Shown in pieces: positions 56,178 through 64,000 of a stretch of 64,000 nt of DNA. The translations under genes were made by a program, and so were the position numbers. The notes beneath the pieces were generated by a model, which was not told the DNA's origin, made no database searches, and saw only the letters and a program-made list of their open reading frames with translations. Position 1 is the first letter of the stretch. Every line of letters starts with the position of its first letter. Source of the stretch: Acinetobacter equi (lineage in GTDB: Bacteria > Pseudomonadota > Gammaproteobacteria > Pseudomonadales > Moraxellaceae); NCBI RefSeq assembly GCF_001307195.1, contig NZ_CP012808.1, positions 1,364,001 to 1,428,000 on the forward strand, given 5' to 3'.

Positions 56178-57509
56178 TTAAATTGATTTAAATTTGGGTT
56201 GTCTAAAAATAATCGCAAGTACAGCAAAAATCGCGAGAATCCAGCAATAGTAAATGCTACCGATTAATTCAACTGGTGAAATTTTAGCGATAGAACAGGC
56301 AAGTAATAATTGTGCACCATAAGGGATGAGCCCTTGAATGACACAAGAGAAGATATCTAAAAGTGCTGCAGAACGTTTAGGATCAACGCCATATTCTTTT
56401 GCAACTTCACGTGCCATATCTCCTGATAAAATAATTGCAACGGTATTATTTGCAACGAATAGGTTTGAAAAAATGACAAGAAAGCTGATCCCAAACTCGC
56501 CAGCACGTTGTGTACCAACTTTGAATAAGCGCGTTAAGCTATAAATGCGCTGAATGAGCCATTCTAAGCCACCTTCTTTTTGCATAATGGCAGATAATCC
56601 ACCTAAAAACATAGAAAGAAGAGCAACTTCAAACATGCTTGTAAAGCCATCATAAATTGCATTATTTAATTGTAAAAAATCAAATTTTGTATTTTCAATT
56701 AATCCAACAATACCAGATAAAATAACACCAATAAAAAGTACAGCTAAAACATGTAAACGAGAAAATGCTAAAATAAAAACGGCAACATAAGGCAAAATAA
56801 GCCAAAAATTATAATAGCTATAATGAATGGTTTGAGAGCTATGACTAGAAAAAATATAAATTAAAATAGTAACAACCGCTGCTGGAACAGCAATCCATAC
56901 ATTGACTTTAAATTTATCGCGCAATTGAACCTTCTGGCTACTTGTTGCTGCAATTGTAGTATCTGAAATCATTGATAGATTATCACCAAACATTGCACCG
57001 CCTACGACAGCACCAATTGCATAAATGACATTAATATCGGTTGCTTGAGAAAAGCCAAATGCAATAGGAGCACATGCGGCAATAGTTCCCATTGAAGTTC
57101 CCATAGCTGTTGCAATAAATGCAGAAATGAGAAAAAGCATAGGTAATACAAATTCAGGTGGAATAATAGATAAACCGAATTGAACGGTTGCGTCTACGCT
57201 TCCAATGGCACTACTTGTACTTGCAAATGCCCCTGCAAGCATAAAAACCATAAACATGAGAATTAAATTAGGATGGCTTGCACCCTTTAAGAAAGCTTCG
57301 ATGCCAGCATTGAGTTTACCTCTATAAAGCAATACGGCTATAATAATTGCAGGTAAGGCAGCAACTGGTGCTTTAATTTGATAGAAAGCAAACTCAGTTC
57401 CGATTGCGGAATGATATATTCCACTACCTAAAAAGATGGCTAAAAAAACAATAAGTGGCAATAGTGCAAATGCTCGTGCTTGCACTTTTGACGAGTGTTC
57501 GGGATTCAT
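56178..57509 (-). CDS. Na+/H+ antiporter, NhaC family
   Basis: A 443-residue membrane protein with about eleven spans. Family motifs include MGTSMGTIAACAPIAFG, GAVVGGAMFGDNLSMISDTTIAATSSQ (with the conserved Asp and Ser/Thr of the ion path) and NLFVANNTVAIILSGDMAREV. It exchanges sodium, or a related substrate, for protons; some NhaC relatives carry organic acids instead. It is alone on its strand, diverging from trpA. Confidence 0.88.
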   Translation of the reverse strand: MNPEHSSKVQARAFALLPLIVFLAIFLGSGIYHSAIGTEFAFYQIKAPVAALPAIIIAVLLYRGKLNAGIEAFLKGASHPNLILMFMVFMLAGAFASTSSAIGSVDATVQFGLSIIPPEFVLPMLFLISAFIATAMGTSMGTIAACAPIAFGFSQATDINVIYAIGAVVGGAMFGDNLSMISDTTIAATSSQKVQLRDKFKVNVWIAVPAAVVTILIYIFSSHSSQTIHYSYYNFWLILPYVAVFILAFSRLHVLAVLFIGVILSGIVGLIENTKFDFLQLNNAIYDGFTSMFEVALLSMFLGGLSAIMQKEGGLEWLIQRIYSLTRLFKVGTQRAGEFGISFLVIFSNLFVANNTVAIILSGDMAREVAKEYGVDPKRSAALLDIFSCVIQGLIPYGAQLLLACSIAKISPVELIGSIYYCWILAIFAVLAIIFRQPKFKSI

Positions 57510-57870
57510 AGGGAGATAGGAAAAACAAAGAATAGTGATAGTATAAAGCAGGTTTTGCTATTTCAGCTAATTTTAAGTGCTTTTGCTAAGCATGTTATTT
57601 TTATAGAAATTTTTAAATAAAAATAAGTTTTTCTAAATCTTATAGATTTCAATAAAACCTAAAAATAGGCATCTTTGATCATTGTGAAAAAATGTTAAAT
57701 ATTAGTAAATGTACCTTTCGGGTTGTTTTGAAAAAATGATTTGTAAATGAAATGCAACTTCAAAGTATTGTGCTCTATTCAATGAGTAAAAAATAGCGTT
57801 ACAATGAGTGGTCTTGTATTTTTACAATAGCAACGCCTCAGTTTTAATAATTCAAGGAATGTACAACCCT
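57510..57870. other. Divergent intergenic region, no gene seen
   Basis: This AT-rich region lies between nhaC-type and trpA starts. An in-frame extension upstream of trpA (from 57808) lacks family residues. No trp leader peptide or attenuator hairpin was found. A promoter for trpA-accD-folC is expected here but is not clear. Confidence 0.5.
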
Positions 57871-58674
57871 ATGTCACGTTTAGCCGCTCGATTTGAACAA
57901 CTGAAATCTCAACAACGTAAGGCTTTAGTTTCTTATGTTATGGCGGGTGACCCTCATCCACATGTAACTGTACCATTATTACATCAAATGGTTGAGGCTA
58001 GTGTCGATGTGATTGAGTTAGGCCTTCCTTTCTCAGATCCTATGGCAGATGGTCCTGTGATCGCATTAGCGGCAGAACGAGCACTTGCTGGTGGAACAAA
58101 TACACTTGATGCTTTGAATATGGTGAAAGAATTCCGTAAAAATGATTCTGAAACACCGGTTGTTTTAATGGGATATTTAAATCCTGTTGAAGTAATTGGT
58201 TATGAAAAGTTTGTTGCTTATGCAAATGAATGCGGTGTTGATGGTGTACTTTTGGTGGATTTACCTCCAGAAGAAGCAAAAGATTTAGATGTTGTATTAC
58301 AAAAATATAATATGGATCAGATTTTCTTACTTGCACCAACATCAACAGATGAACGTATCCAGCATGTAGTGAAACAAGCAAGCGGATTTATTTATTATGT
58401 TTCCTTGAAAGGTGTAACAGGTGCGGCAACTTTAGATGTTGCTGAAGCTGCGTCACGTATTGAAAAAATTAAGCAACACACAAATGTTCCTGTAGGTGTG
58501 GGCTTTGGTATTAGTGATGCTGCATCTGCAAAAGCAATGGGTAGTGTTGCTGATGCTGTAATTGTAGGTAGTGCTTTCGTAAAACAGTTTGCAAATTTAA
58601 CTCCAGAACAAGCAACGACTGCAACGATTAATAAAGTTAAGGAGCTTCGAGCTGCGCTCGATGAGTTAGTATGA
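57871..58674 (+). CDS. trpA: Tryptophan synthase alpha chain
   Basis: A 267-residue TIM barrel that cleaves indole-3-glycerol phosphate to indole and passes it to TrpB. The catalytic Glu ([16 protein letters not shown]) and Asp ([14 protein letters not shown]) are present, and GVGFGIS and VIVGSAFV bind phosphate. The start is ATG 57871, the family N-terminus [16 protein letters not shown] lies upstream. The stop overlaps accD by four bases (ATGA). Confidence 0.96.
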   Translation: MSRLAARFEQLKSQQRKALVSYVMAGDPHPHVTVPLLHQMVEASVDVIELGLPFSDPMADGPVIALAAERALAGGTNTLDALNMVKEFRKNDSETPVVLMGYLNPVEVIGYEKFVAYANECGVDGVLLVDLPPEEAKDLDVVLQKYNMDQIFLLAPTSTDERIQHVVKQASGFIYYVSLKGVTGAATLDVAEAASRIEKIKQHTNVPVGVGFGISDAASAKAMGSVADAVIVGSAFVKQFANLTPEQATTATINKVKELRAALDELV

Positions 58675-59567
58675 GTCAAGAAGTGAAAACAGGGAAAATC
58701 CTCAGCCCATCTACGCCATGGACAGTACGTGGTGTTCCAGGTATTCATATTCCTGATGAACAACAAGCATTAAAAGCGACTTTTACAGAGCCAACAATTG
58801 AATGCCCTGAGTGTCACGCATTAGTGACAAGAACGGCAATGTCATTTAATGCTTATGTTTGTCCGCAATGTGACGAACATTTAAAAATGAAAGCTCGTGA
58901 TCGTTTAACTTGGTTTTTAGATCAAGTACAAGCTGAGCTTGGGCAAGAGTTTAAAGCAAAAGATCCATTAAAATTTGTTGATAGCAAAGCTTATCCAGAT
59001 CGTATGACTGAAGCGCAAAAGAAAACAGGTGAAACTGAAGCGCTTGTAGTAATGCAAGGGTTGTTAAAAGATCTTCCTGTGATGACTTGTGCATTTGAAT
59101 TTGACTTTATGGGCGGTTCTATGGGAACTGTCGTAGGTGATCGCTTTGTTCAAGCTGCAGAACGTGCAATTGAATTACGTCAACCTTTAATTTGTTTTGC
59201 TGCATCTGGTGGTGCACGCATGCAAGAAGGCATGTTGTCTTTAATGCAAATGGCACGTACATCAGCTGCAATTCAACGTATGAAAGAACAAGGTCTTCCA
59301 TATATTGTGGTATTAACTCACCCAGTTTATGGTGGTGTAACTGCATCATTGGCAATGTTAGGTGATGTTCATATTGCTGAACCTAAAGCAATGATTGGTT
59401 TCGCGGGCAAACGTGTAATTGAACAAACTGTACGTGAAACTTTGGAAGAACCATTCCAACGTGCAGAATATTTGCTTGATCACGGTGTAATCGATCAAAT
59501 TGTTCATCGTCATGCATTACGTGATACTGTATATCGTATTGTGACTAAGTTGATGAATTTACCTTGA
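58671..59567 (+). CDS. accD: Acetyl-CoA carboxylase carboxyltransferase subunit beta
   Basis: A 298-residue subunit that, with AccA, transfers the carboxyl group from biotin to acetyl-CoA, giving malonyl-CoA. The N-terminal zinc ribbon CPECH ... CPQCD is intact, and the carboxyltransferase core has [24 protein letters not shown] and [16 protein letters not shown]. It is coupled to trpA upstream (ATGA overlap) and folC downstream (four-base overlap). Confidence 0.97.
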   Translation: MSQEVKTGKILSPSTPWTVRGVPGIHIPDEQQALKATFTEPTIECPECHALVTRTAMSFNAYVCPQCDEHLKMKARDRLTWFLDQVQAELGQEFKAKDPLKFVDSKAYPDRMTEAQKKTGETEALVVMQGLLKDLPVMTCAFEFDFMGGSMGTVVGDRFVQAAERAIELRQPLICFAASGGARMQEGMLSLMQMARTSAAIQRMKEQGLPYIVVLTHPVYGGVTASLAMLGDVHIAEPKAMIGFAGKRVIEQTVRETLEEPFQRAEYLLDHGVIDQIVHRHALRDTVYRIVTKLMNLP

Positions 59568-60847
59568 ACACAGCACCACTTGCATCTGATTCTTTAAATA
59601 CATGGCTCGATTATTGGAGCCATGTTCATGTTACGGGCATAGATTTAGGTCTAGAACGCGTAATTCCTGTTGCTGAAAAACTGGAAGTTACTCGACCGAA
59701 TGCCAAAGTACTGACAGTTGCAGGAACAAATGGTAAAGGTTCGACGACGACGACCTTGGCTGCTATTTTAAAAGCCCAAGGTTATCAAGTAGGTTTATAT
59801 CAATCTCCTCATATTTATCGCTTTAATGAGCGCGTAAAGTTAAATGGCATAGAGATTGATGATCAAACTTTAATTAATGCATTTGTGTTGGTTGATCAAG
59901 CACGCCGTGAATGCAAGTTATCACTATCATTTTTTGAAGCAACAACATTAGCTGCTTTTGTGATTTTTAAAGTCAAACAATGTGATGTTTGGGTGTTAGA
60001 AGTTGGGTTAGGTGGTCGTTTAGATGTTGTAAACGTTGTAGATCCGAATATTGCAGTAATTACTAATATTGGTTTGGATCATACAGATTGGCTTGGCGAT
60101 ACAATTGAAAAAATTGCTTTTGAAAAAGCAGGAATTATTCGACCAAATATTCCAGTTGTTTTTGGCGGACATCAAGCCTTACCACAAGCAATTCAAAATA
60201 AAGTCAATGAATGTCATGCAACACTTTATGCTTTAGACCGTGATTATTTTTATCGTTATACACAAGATGGTCAGGCGTGGATGCTGGCTACAGCAGGATT
60301 AACGTTAGAATTACCACTAGGTCAATTAGCATTAGAGAATATTTCAACTGCAGTCACTGCTATTTTAGTGAGTGGGTTAGAGGTATCTCAAGAGGCTATT
60401 GCGACAGGTATTATTGCAGCTCAGTTACCAGGTCGTTTTGAAATTAGAAAAATCAAAGATAAAACCGTTATTTTTGATGCTGGACATAACCCACATGGTA
60501 TTGAATTTCTATTAAAACAATTAAAAAACTATTTGAATTACAATAAACAATATACTGAGATTGTGAGTGTATTTTCAATGTTGACTGATAAAGATATTAA
60601 ATCTGTCATCACACTATTGAAAGATACTGTGAATCTGTGGAAAATTGCTCCGCTGACAGTACCTCGAGCAGCAGACATATCTCAATTGGATGATGCGTTG
60701 TTAGGCGAAAATGTACAACACTATCAAAGTGTTCAATTGGCTTTTGAGTCAGCTTTAAATGAAACAAATAATAATCAGCTGATTTTGGTGTGTGGGTCAT
60801 TCCATACATTGGAAGCCGTATGGGAGTATTTAGAAAAATGTCCATGA
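59564..60847 (+). CDS. folC: Bifunctional folylpolyglutamate/dihydrofolate synthase
   Basis: A 427-residue Mur-ligase-fold enzyme that makes dihydrofolate and adds glutamates to folates. The P-loop [14 protein letters not shown], the NERVKLNG loop, [22 protein letters not shown] and [10 protein letters not shown] (ligase C-terminal domain) are all present. The start is TTG 59564, overlapping the accD stop as TTGA, which implies coupled translation. It overlaps the SPOR-domain gene downstream. The accD-folC pair is widely conserved. Confidence 0.96.
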   Translation: MNTAPLASDSLNTWLDYWSHVHVTGIDLGLERVIPVAEKLEVTRPNAKVLTVAGTNGKGSTTTTLAAILKAQGYQVGLYQSPHIYRFNERVKLNGIEIDDQTLINAFVLVDQARRECKLSLSFFEATTLAAFVIFKVKQCDVWVLEVGLGGRLDVVNVVDPNIAVITNIGLDHTDWLGDTIEKIAFEKAGIIRPNIPVVFGGHQALPQAIQNKVNECHATLYALDRDYFYRYTQDGQAWMLATAGLTLELPLGQLALENISTAVTAILVSGLEVSQEAIATGIIAAQLPGRFEIRKIKDKTVIFDAGHNPHGIEFLLKQLKNYLNYNKQYTEIVSVFSMLTDKDIKSVITLLKDTVNLWKIAPLTVPRAADISQLDDALLGENVQHYQSVQLAFESALNETNNNQLILVCGSFHTLEAVWEYLEKCP

Positions 60848-61794
60848 ATAACAAACAGCGCTGGATGGGTGGTGTTGTTTTATTAGGTGGTGGTATTTTA
60901 CTTGCGGCTTTATTGTTAAAAGGGCAGGAAGAAATTAAGCATGCGCCTAATTCAGATATTGTAAGTCAAGTACAGCAAAAAAATAATTCCACAGAAAGTG
61001 AAATGATTCAGTTACAGCCTTTAACAGTTGATATTGAAACTGAAAAGCGCTTATTAGCTGAACAAAAACGAGCAAGAGAAAAGGCAATTGCTGAGCAAGA
61101 AGCACGTGCAGCAGAGTTTTTAGCTATGCAGCAACAGGCTGAAGCTGAAGCAGCTAGAAAGGCAGCAGAAGAATATGCTGCTTTGAATGCACATAGAGCA
61201 GGTGCTCAACAGAGTTCAGATAACATTCCACCTGAATTGGTTGAAGATGAAAAAGTTAAGCAAAAGCGTTTAGCTGAGGAAAAACTGGCAAATCAAAAAA
61301 AGCAAGAACAGCTGAAAGCAGAGCAGTTGAAAGCAGAAAATGCGAAAAAAGAAGCTCAGCGTAAAGCTGATGCTGAAGCAAAGAAAAAAGCTGAGGAAAA
61401 GAAAAAGGCTGAAGATACTCGTAAGGCTACTGAGAAAAAAGAAGCTGAACGTAAAGCGGCAGAAAAGAAAGAAGCAGAGCGTAAAACTGCTGAAAAGAAA
61501 AAAGCTGAAGCTGAAAAGGCGAGAGAACTATTGGAACATGGCGAAAAGCAATGGATGGTTCAAGTTGCATTGGCTGTTAATGAGGCAAATGCAGATGCTT
61601 TAGCTGCAAAATTAAAAGCAAAAGGCTATAAAGTTACAAAAAGTCCAACATCTAAAGGTATTCGTTTAATGGTAGGACCTTCTAAAGATAGAGCAGCTGC
61701 CGATGCTATTCGTAAAAAAATTGCAACCGATGAAAGTTTAGGCATGAAATCAGCTTGGGTGATTGATTGGGTGCCATTAGATAAACGTAACTAA
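60838..61794 (+). CDS. DedD-like SPOR-domain protein
   Basis: A 318-residue protein from ATG 60838 (GGGAG upstream); ATG 60844 overlapping the folC stop is also possible. It has one N-terminal span (WMGGVVLLGGGILLAALLL), a long Lys/Ala/Glu/Gln-rich helical stretch (about residues 60-235) resembling TolA, and a C-terminal SPOR domain (QWMVQVALAVNEANADALAAKL ... RLMVGPSKDRAAADAIRKK) that binds denuded septal peptidoglycan. Its position after accD-folC matches dedD in enterics, so a role at the division septum is likely. The low-complexity region could vary in length between strains. Confidence 0.9.
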   Translation: MSMNNKQRWMGGVVLLGGGILLAALLLKGQEEIKHAPNSDIVSQVQQKNNSTESEMIQLQPLTVDIETEKRLLAEQKRAREKAIAEQEARAAEFLAMQQQAEAEAARKAAEEYAALNAHRAGAQQSSDNIPPELVEDEKVKQKRLAEEKLANQKKQEQLKAEQLKAENAKKEAQRKADAEAKKKAEEKKKAEDTRKATEKKEAERKAAEKKEAERKTAEKKKAEAEKARELLEHGEKQWMVQVALAVNEANADALAAKLKAKGYKVTKSPTSKGIRLMVGPSKDRAAADAIRKKIATDESLGMKSAWVIDWVPLDKRN

Positions 61795-61817
61795 TCAGCT
61801 TTTATTATTCTCAAAAA

Positions 61818-62399
61818 TTAAAGTGGATTTGACAGTTCTTGTTGAATCCATTTTATATTTTTAGGCGTGAATAATTTTTCAAGATTTCTCCAAATGGAAT
61901 GGAAACCATAGTCTCCATTTTTCATTTCATTTAGTGCTTCCTCTATTGACCAATCCTCAAAAATAATACGATACATTGCAACACTCGTTCCTGTACGATC
62001 TGAACCGTGATAGCAATGAATCAGAACTTTTTGGTTATTTTGTTCTGCTATTTGAATGGTTTTCATCACAACAAGTAAGTCTTCTTTAGACATTGCCCAT
62101 GTGTTTACAGGAATATGTACGAGCTCAATATTAGTATCATGGAGTATTTTTTTATCTTTATTTGATGTTCTTAAGTTGATGACAATATCAATATTTTGTT
62201 GTTCTAATAACGGAATAATTTGATTGGATGGCTGCTCACTACGGAAAATATTTGGACTGACTTGATAAAAATTATGTTCTTTAGAAATAATATTCCCCCA
62301 ATTTTCAGGACGAACAGGTACTGTATTCGCAGTGGTGCAAATGGAGAGAAAAAATAAGGGATGAATAAGTAAAGTTGTAATAAGTAATTTTTTAGGCAT
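61818..62399 (-). CDS. Exported dual-specificity/tyrosine phosphatase-like protein
   Basis: A 193-residue protein with a signal peptide (LLITTLLIHPLFFLSICTTA). The CX5R active site is complete: Cys129 to Arg135 in IHCYHGSDRTG, with the general-acid region upstream. The fold resembles small dual-specificity phosphatases (Siw14/DSP class). Exported members may act on phosphorylated sugars or lipids rather than on proteins. The target is unknown. It is monocistronic and convergent with the SPOR gene, 23 bases apart, with no clear terminator between. Confidence 0.87.
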   Translation of the reverse strand: MPKKLLITTLLIHPLFFLSICTTANTVPVRPENWGNIISKEHNFYQVSPNIFRSEQPSNQIIPLLEQQNIDIVINLRTSNKDKKILHDTNIELVHIPVNTWAMSKEDLLVVMKTIQIAEQNNQKVLIHCYHGSDRTGTSVAMYRIIFEDWSIEEALNEMKNGDYGFHSIWRNLEKLFTPKNIKWIQQELSNPL

Positions 62400-62844
62400 A
62401 AGAAAATTAAAAAAAGAATTATAAGAGGTCGGGATAACCTTAAATTATACTGAGTAAACAAGAAAGTATAGATAATAAGCTATCTTTGCTTTATTCATCA
62501 TAAATAGGGGGATGATAAATATACTTAATTATGATTTTTATACTAAGTAAAAAAAGAATGTGATGTTATTGATTCGTATATATATTTTATAAGTGTGGTA
62601 ATGCTGTTTTATTAGAAGATAATAAGGGGAATAGATCTTTTATCCCGCAAAAGTCACATTTTTTTCTATAAAACTGGGTTGAAATTTGATACATTATCGT
62701 ACTTATGTTTAGTGTTAGATTAAAAAATAAAGAGTTTTTTAATGGTGTTTTTTAGAAAGCACTTGTACTTCATATTTCTGACACCATAATAATGATTGAC
62801 AAAAAACTTATTCAATTGACAAGCAAGATTTAGAGAGTCTATTC
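62400..62844. other. Long leader region upstream of secA
   Basis: These 445 AT-rich bases lie between the divergent phosphatase gene and secA. No SecM-like arrest peptide is recognised. TTGACA-like boxes near 62796 and 62816 could be promoter elements, but no matching -10 box is convincing. Confidence 0.45.
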
Positions 62845-64000
62845 ATGTTGGCAAGTCTGATCGGAGGAATCTTCGGTACTAAAAATGAGCGTGAACTTAA
62901 ACGCATGCGTAAAATCGTTGAAAAGATTAATGCGCTCGAGCCGACGATATCAGCCTTAAATGATGCAGACCTGTCTGCAAAAACTGAAGAATTCAAACAG
63001 CGTCATAAAAATGGCGAAAGCTTAGATAAATTAATGCCAGAGGCATTTGCTGTTTGTCGAGAAGCTGCAAAGCGTATCATGGGTATGCGTCATTATGATG
63101 TACAGCTCATTGGTGGTATTACACTTCATGAAGGTAAAATCGCAGAAATGCGTACTGGTGAAGGTAAAACGCTCATGGGTACTCTTGCATGTTATTTGAA
63201 TGCGATTAGTGGTGAGGGTGTTCATGTTATTACCGTGAACGATTATTTAGCACAGCGTGATGCTGAGTTGAACCGTCCATTATTTGAATTTTTAGGATTA
63301 AGCATTGGTATTATTTATTCAATGCAAGATCCAATGGAAAAATCAGAAGCATATAAAGCAGATATTACATATGGTACAAATAACGAATTTGGTTTCGATT
63401 ATTTACGTGACAATATGGTGTTCTCTTTAGCAGAGAAAAAGCAACGTGGCTTGACTTATGCCATCATTGATGAGGTGGACTCAATCTTAATTGATGAAGC
63501 CCGTACACCATTAATTATTTCTGGGCAGAGTGAAGACTCTTCTCAACTATATGCTGCAATTAACTCAATTCCAGCTAAATTACGTCCTCAAAAAGAAGAA
63601 AAAGTGCCAGATGGCGGTCATTTCTGGATTGATGAAAAGCAACGTTCAGTTGAAATGACTGAAGTTGGTTATGAGACTGTAGAGGCAGAACTTATTGCAA
63701 TGGGGTTGTTGGCTGAAGGTGAAAGCTTGTATTCGGCTGCGAATCTTAATTTGGTTCATCATGTTTCAGCAGCAATTCGTGCACACTTTCTTTTCCAACG
63801 TAATGTTCACTACATTATTCACGAAGGCGAAGTGATTATTGTTGATGAAAATACTGGCCGTACAATGCCTGGTCGTCGTTGGTCAGAAGGTTTGCATCAA
63901 GCTGTTGAAGCCAAAGAAGGTTTAGAAATTCAACCAGAAAACCAAACATTAGCAACAACGACTTTCCAAAACTATTTCCGTTTGTATAAAAAGCTTTCAG
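62845..64000 (+). CDS. secA: Preprotein translocase ATPase SecA (5' part)
   Basis: This is the ATPase motor that pushes preproteins through SecYEG. The first 385 residues are in the window: the N-terminal [33 protein letters not shown], Walker A in [31 protein letters not shown], the Walker B region [16 protein letters not shown], and the preprotein cross-linking domain. The frame is open to the window edge, so the 3' part lies outside. The start is ATG 62845, matching E. coli SecA residue by residue. Its partners secD, secF and yajC are 56 kb upstream. Confidence 0.97.
   Translation, partial: MLASLIGGIFGTKNERELKRMRKIVEKINALEPTISALNDADLSAKTEEFKQRHKNGESLDKLMPEAFAVCREAAKRIMGMRHYDVQLIGGITLHEGKIAEMRTGEGKTLMGTLACYLNAISGEGVHVITVNDYLAQRDAELNRPLFEFLGLSIGIIYSMQDPMEKSEAYKADITYGTNNEFGFDYLRDNMVFSLAEKKQRGLTYAIIDEVDSILIDEARTPLIISGQSEDSSQLYAAINSIPAKLRPQKEEKVPDGGHFWIDEKQRSVEMTEVGYETVEAELIAMGLLAEGESLYSAANLNLVHHVSAAIRAHFLFQRNVHYIIHEGEVIIVDENTGRTMPGRRWSEGLHQAVEAKEGLEIQPENQTLATTTFQNYFRLYKKLS

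Noticed and set aside
57510-57870. Trp attenuator upstream of trpA
   Set aside because: No short Trp-rich leader peptide and no alternative hairpins with a T run were seen.
61340-61603. Lys/Arg-rich frame inside the SPOR-domain gene
   Set aside because: It is an off-frame reading of the repetitive Lys-Ala-Glu codons. The real frame continues into a SPOR domain.
62400-62844. SecM-like arrest peptide upstream of secA
   Set aside because: No open frame with a signal peptide and an arrest-type ending was found; SecM is mainly an enteric feature.

Overview
The window is chromosomal DNA from a low-GC gammaproteobacterium that looks like Acinetobacter. The markers are a glycosyltransferase locus lying exactly between ilvE and aspS (the usual place of the Acinetobacter lipooligosaccharide outer-core, or OC, locus), a split trp pathway (trpF-trpB, then trpA-accD-folC), BaeSR, and a ZnuD-type zinc receptor. 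No species is assigned. I see no insertion sequence, prophage, CRISPR array or rRNA operon; there is one tRNA gene, tRNA-Leu(CAA).

Layout. 1-3660: the 3' end of an aryl polyene (APE) fatty-acid-like cluster (dehydratase, ketoreductase, ketosynthase), a small secreted protein and an Sfp-type phosphopantetheinyl transferase. 3704-10076 (minus strand): secF, secD, yajC, tgt, a small membrane protein and queA, i.e. protein export plus queuosine synthesis. 10257-15948: tRNA-Leu, an orphan sensor kinase, glnE and ilvE. 15982-24890: the OC locus, with a PIG-L deacetylase, a DxD glycosyltransferase, a Stealth-type sugar-phosphate transferase, four GT25 glycosyltransferases, a GT2 enzyme, a GT32 gene broken by one in-frame TGA, and a late lipid A acyltransferase. 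24905-37302: aspS, a DUF4184 membrane protein, znuD with a Zur-like operator, a phospholipase D-like protein, a PsiE-family protein and two tandem acyl-CoA dehydrogenases. 37604-50194: a Spy-like lipoprotein divergent from baeSR, then housekeeping and envelope genes (YjbR, GNAT, an L,D-transpeptidase, SelO, a cupin, a desaturase, a GDPD), a cobalamin adenosyltransferase and btuB under a cobalamin riboswitch. 50353-64000: trpF-trpB, DUF1543 and DUF2804 proteins, a YejM-like sulfatase, an NhaC antiporter, trpA-accD-folC-SPOR protein, a tyrosine phosphatase and the 5' part of secA.

The part that most deserves a second look is the OC locus. Its second half (about 21.3-24.0 kb) is much more AT-rich than the flanks and has mixed gene orientation. 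It also carries two apparent lesions in sugar-transfer genes: a TGA where the GT32 gene should have Trp, and a G6 tract at which the last GT25 gene loses its conserved C-terminal reading frame. Together they suggest a recently acquired, decaying or switchable surface-glycan module. The rest is mostly well-ordered core genome with recognisable regulation (riboswitch, Zur-like box, many intrinsic terminators).
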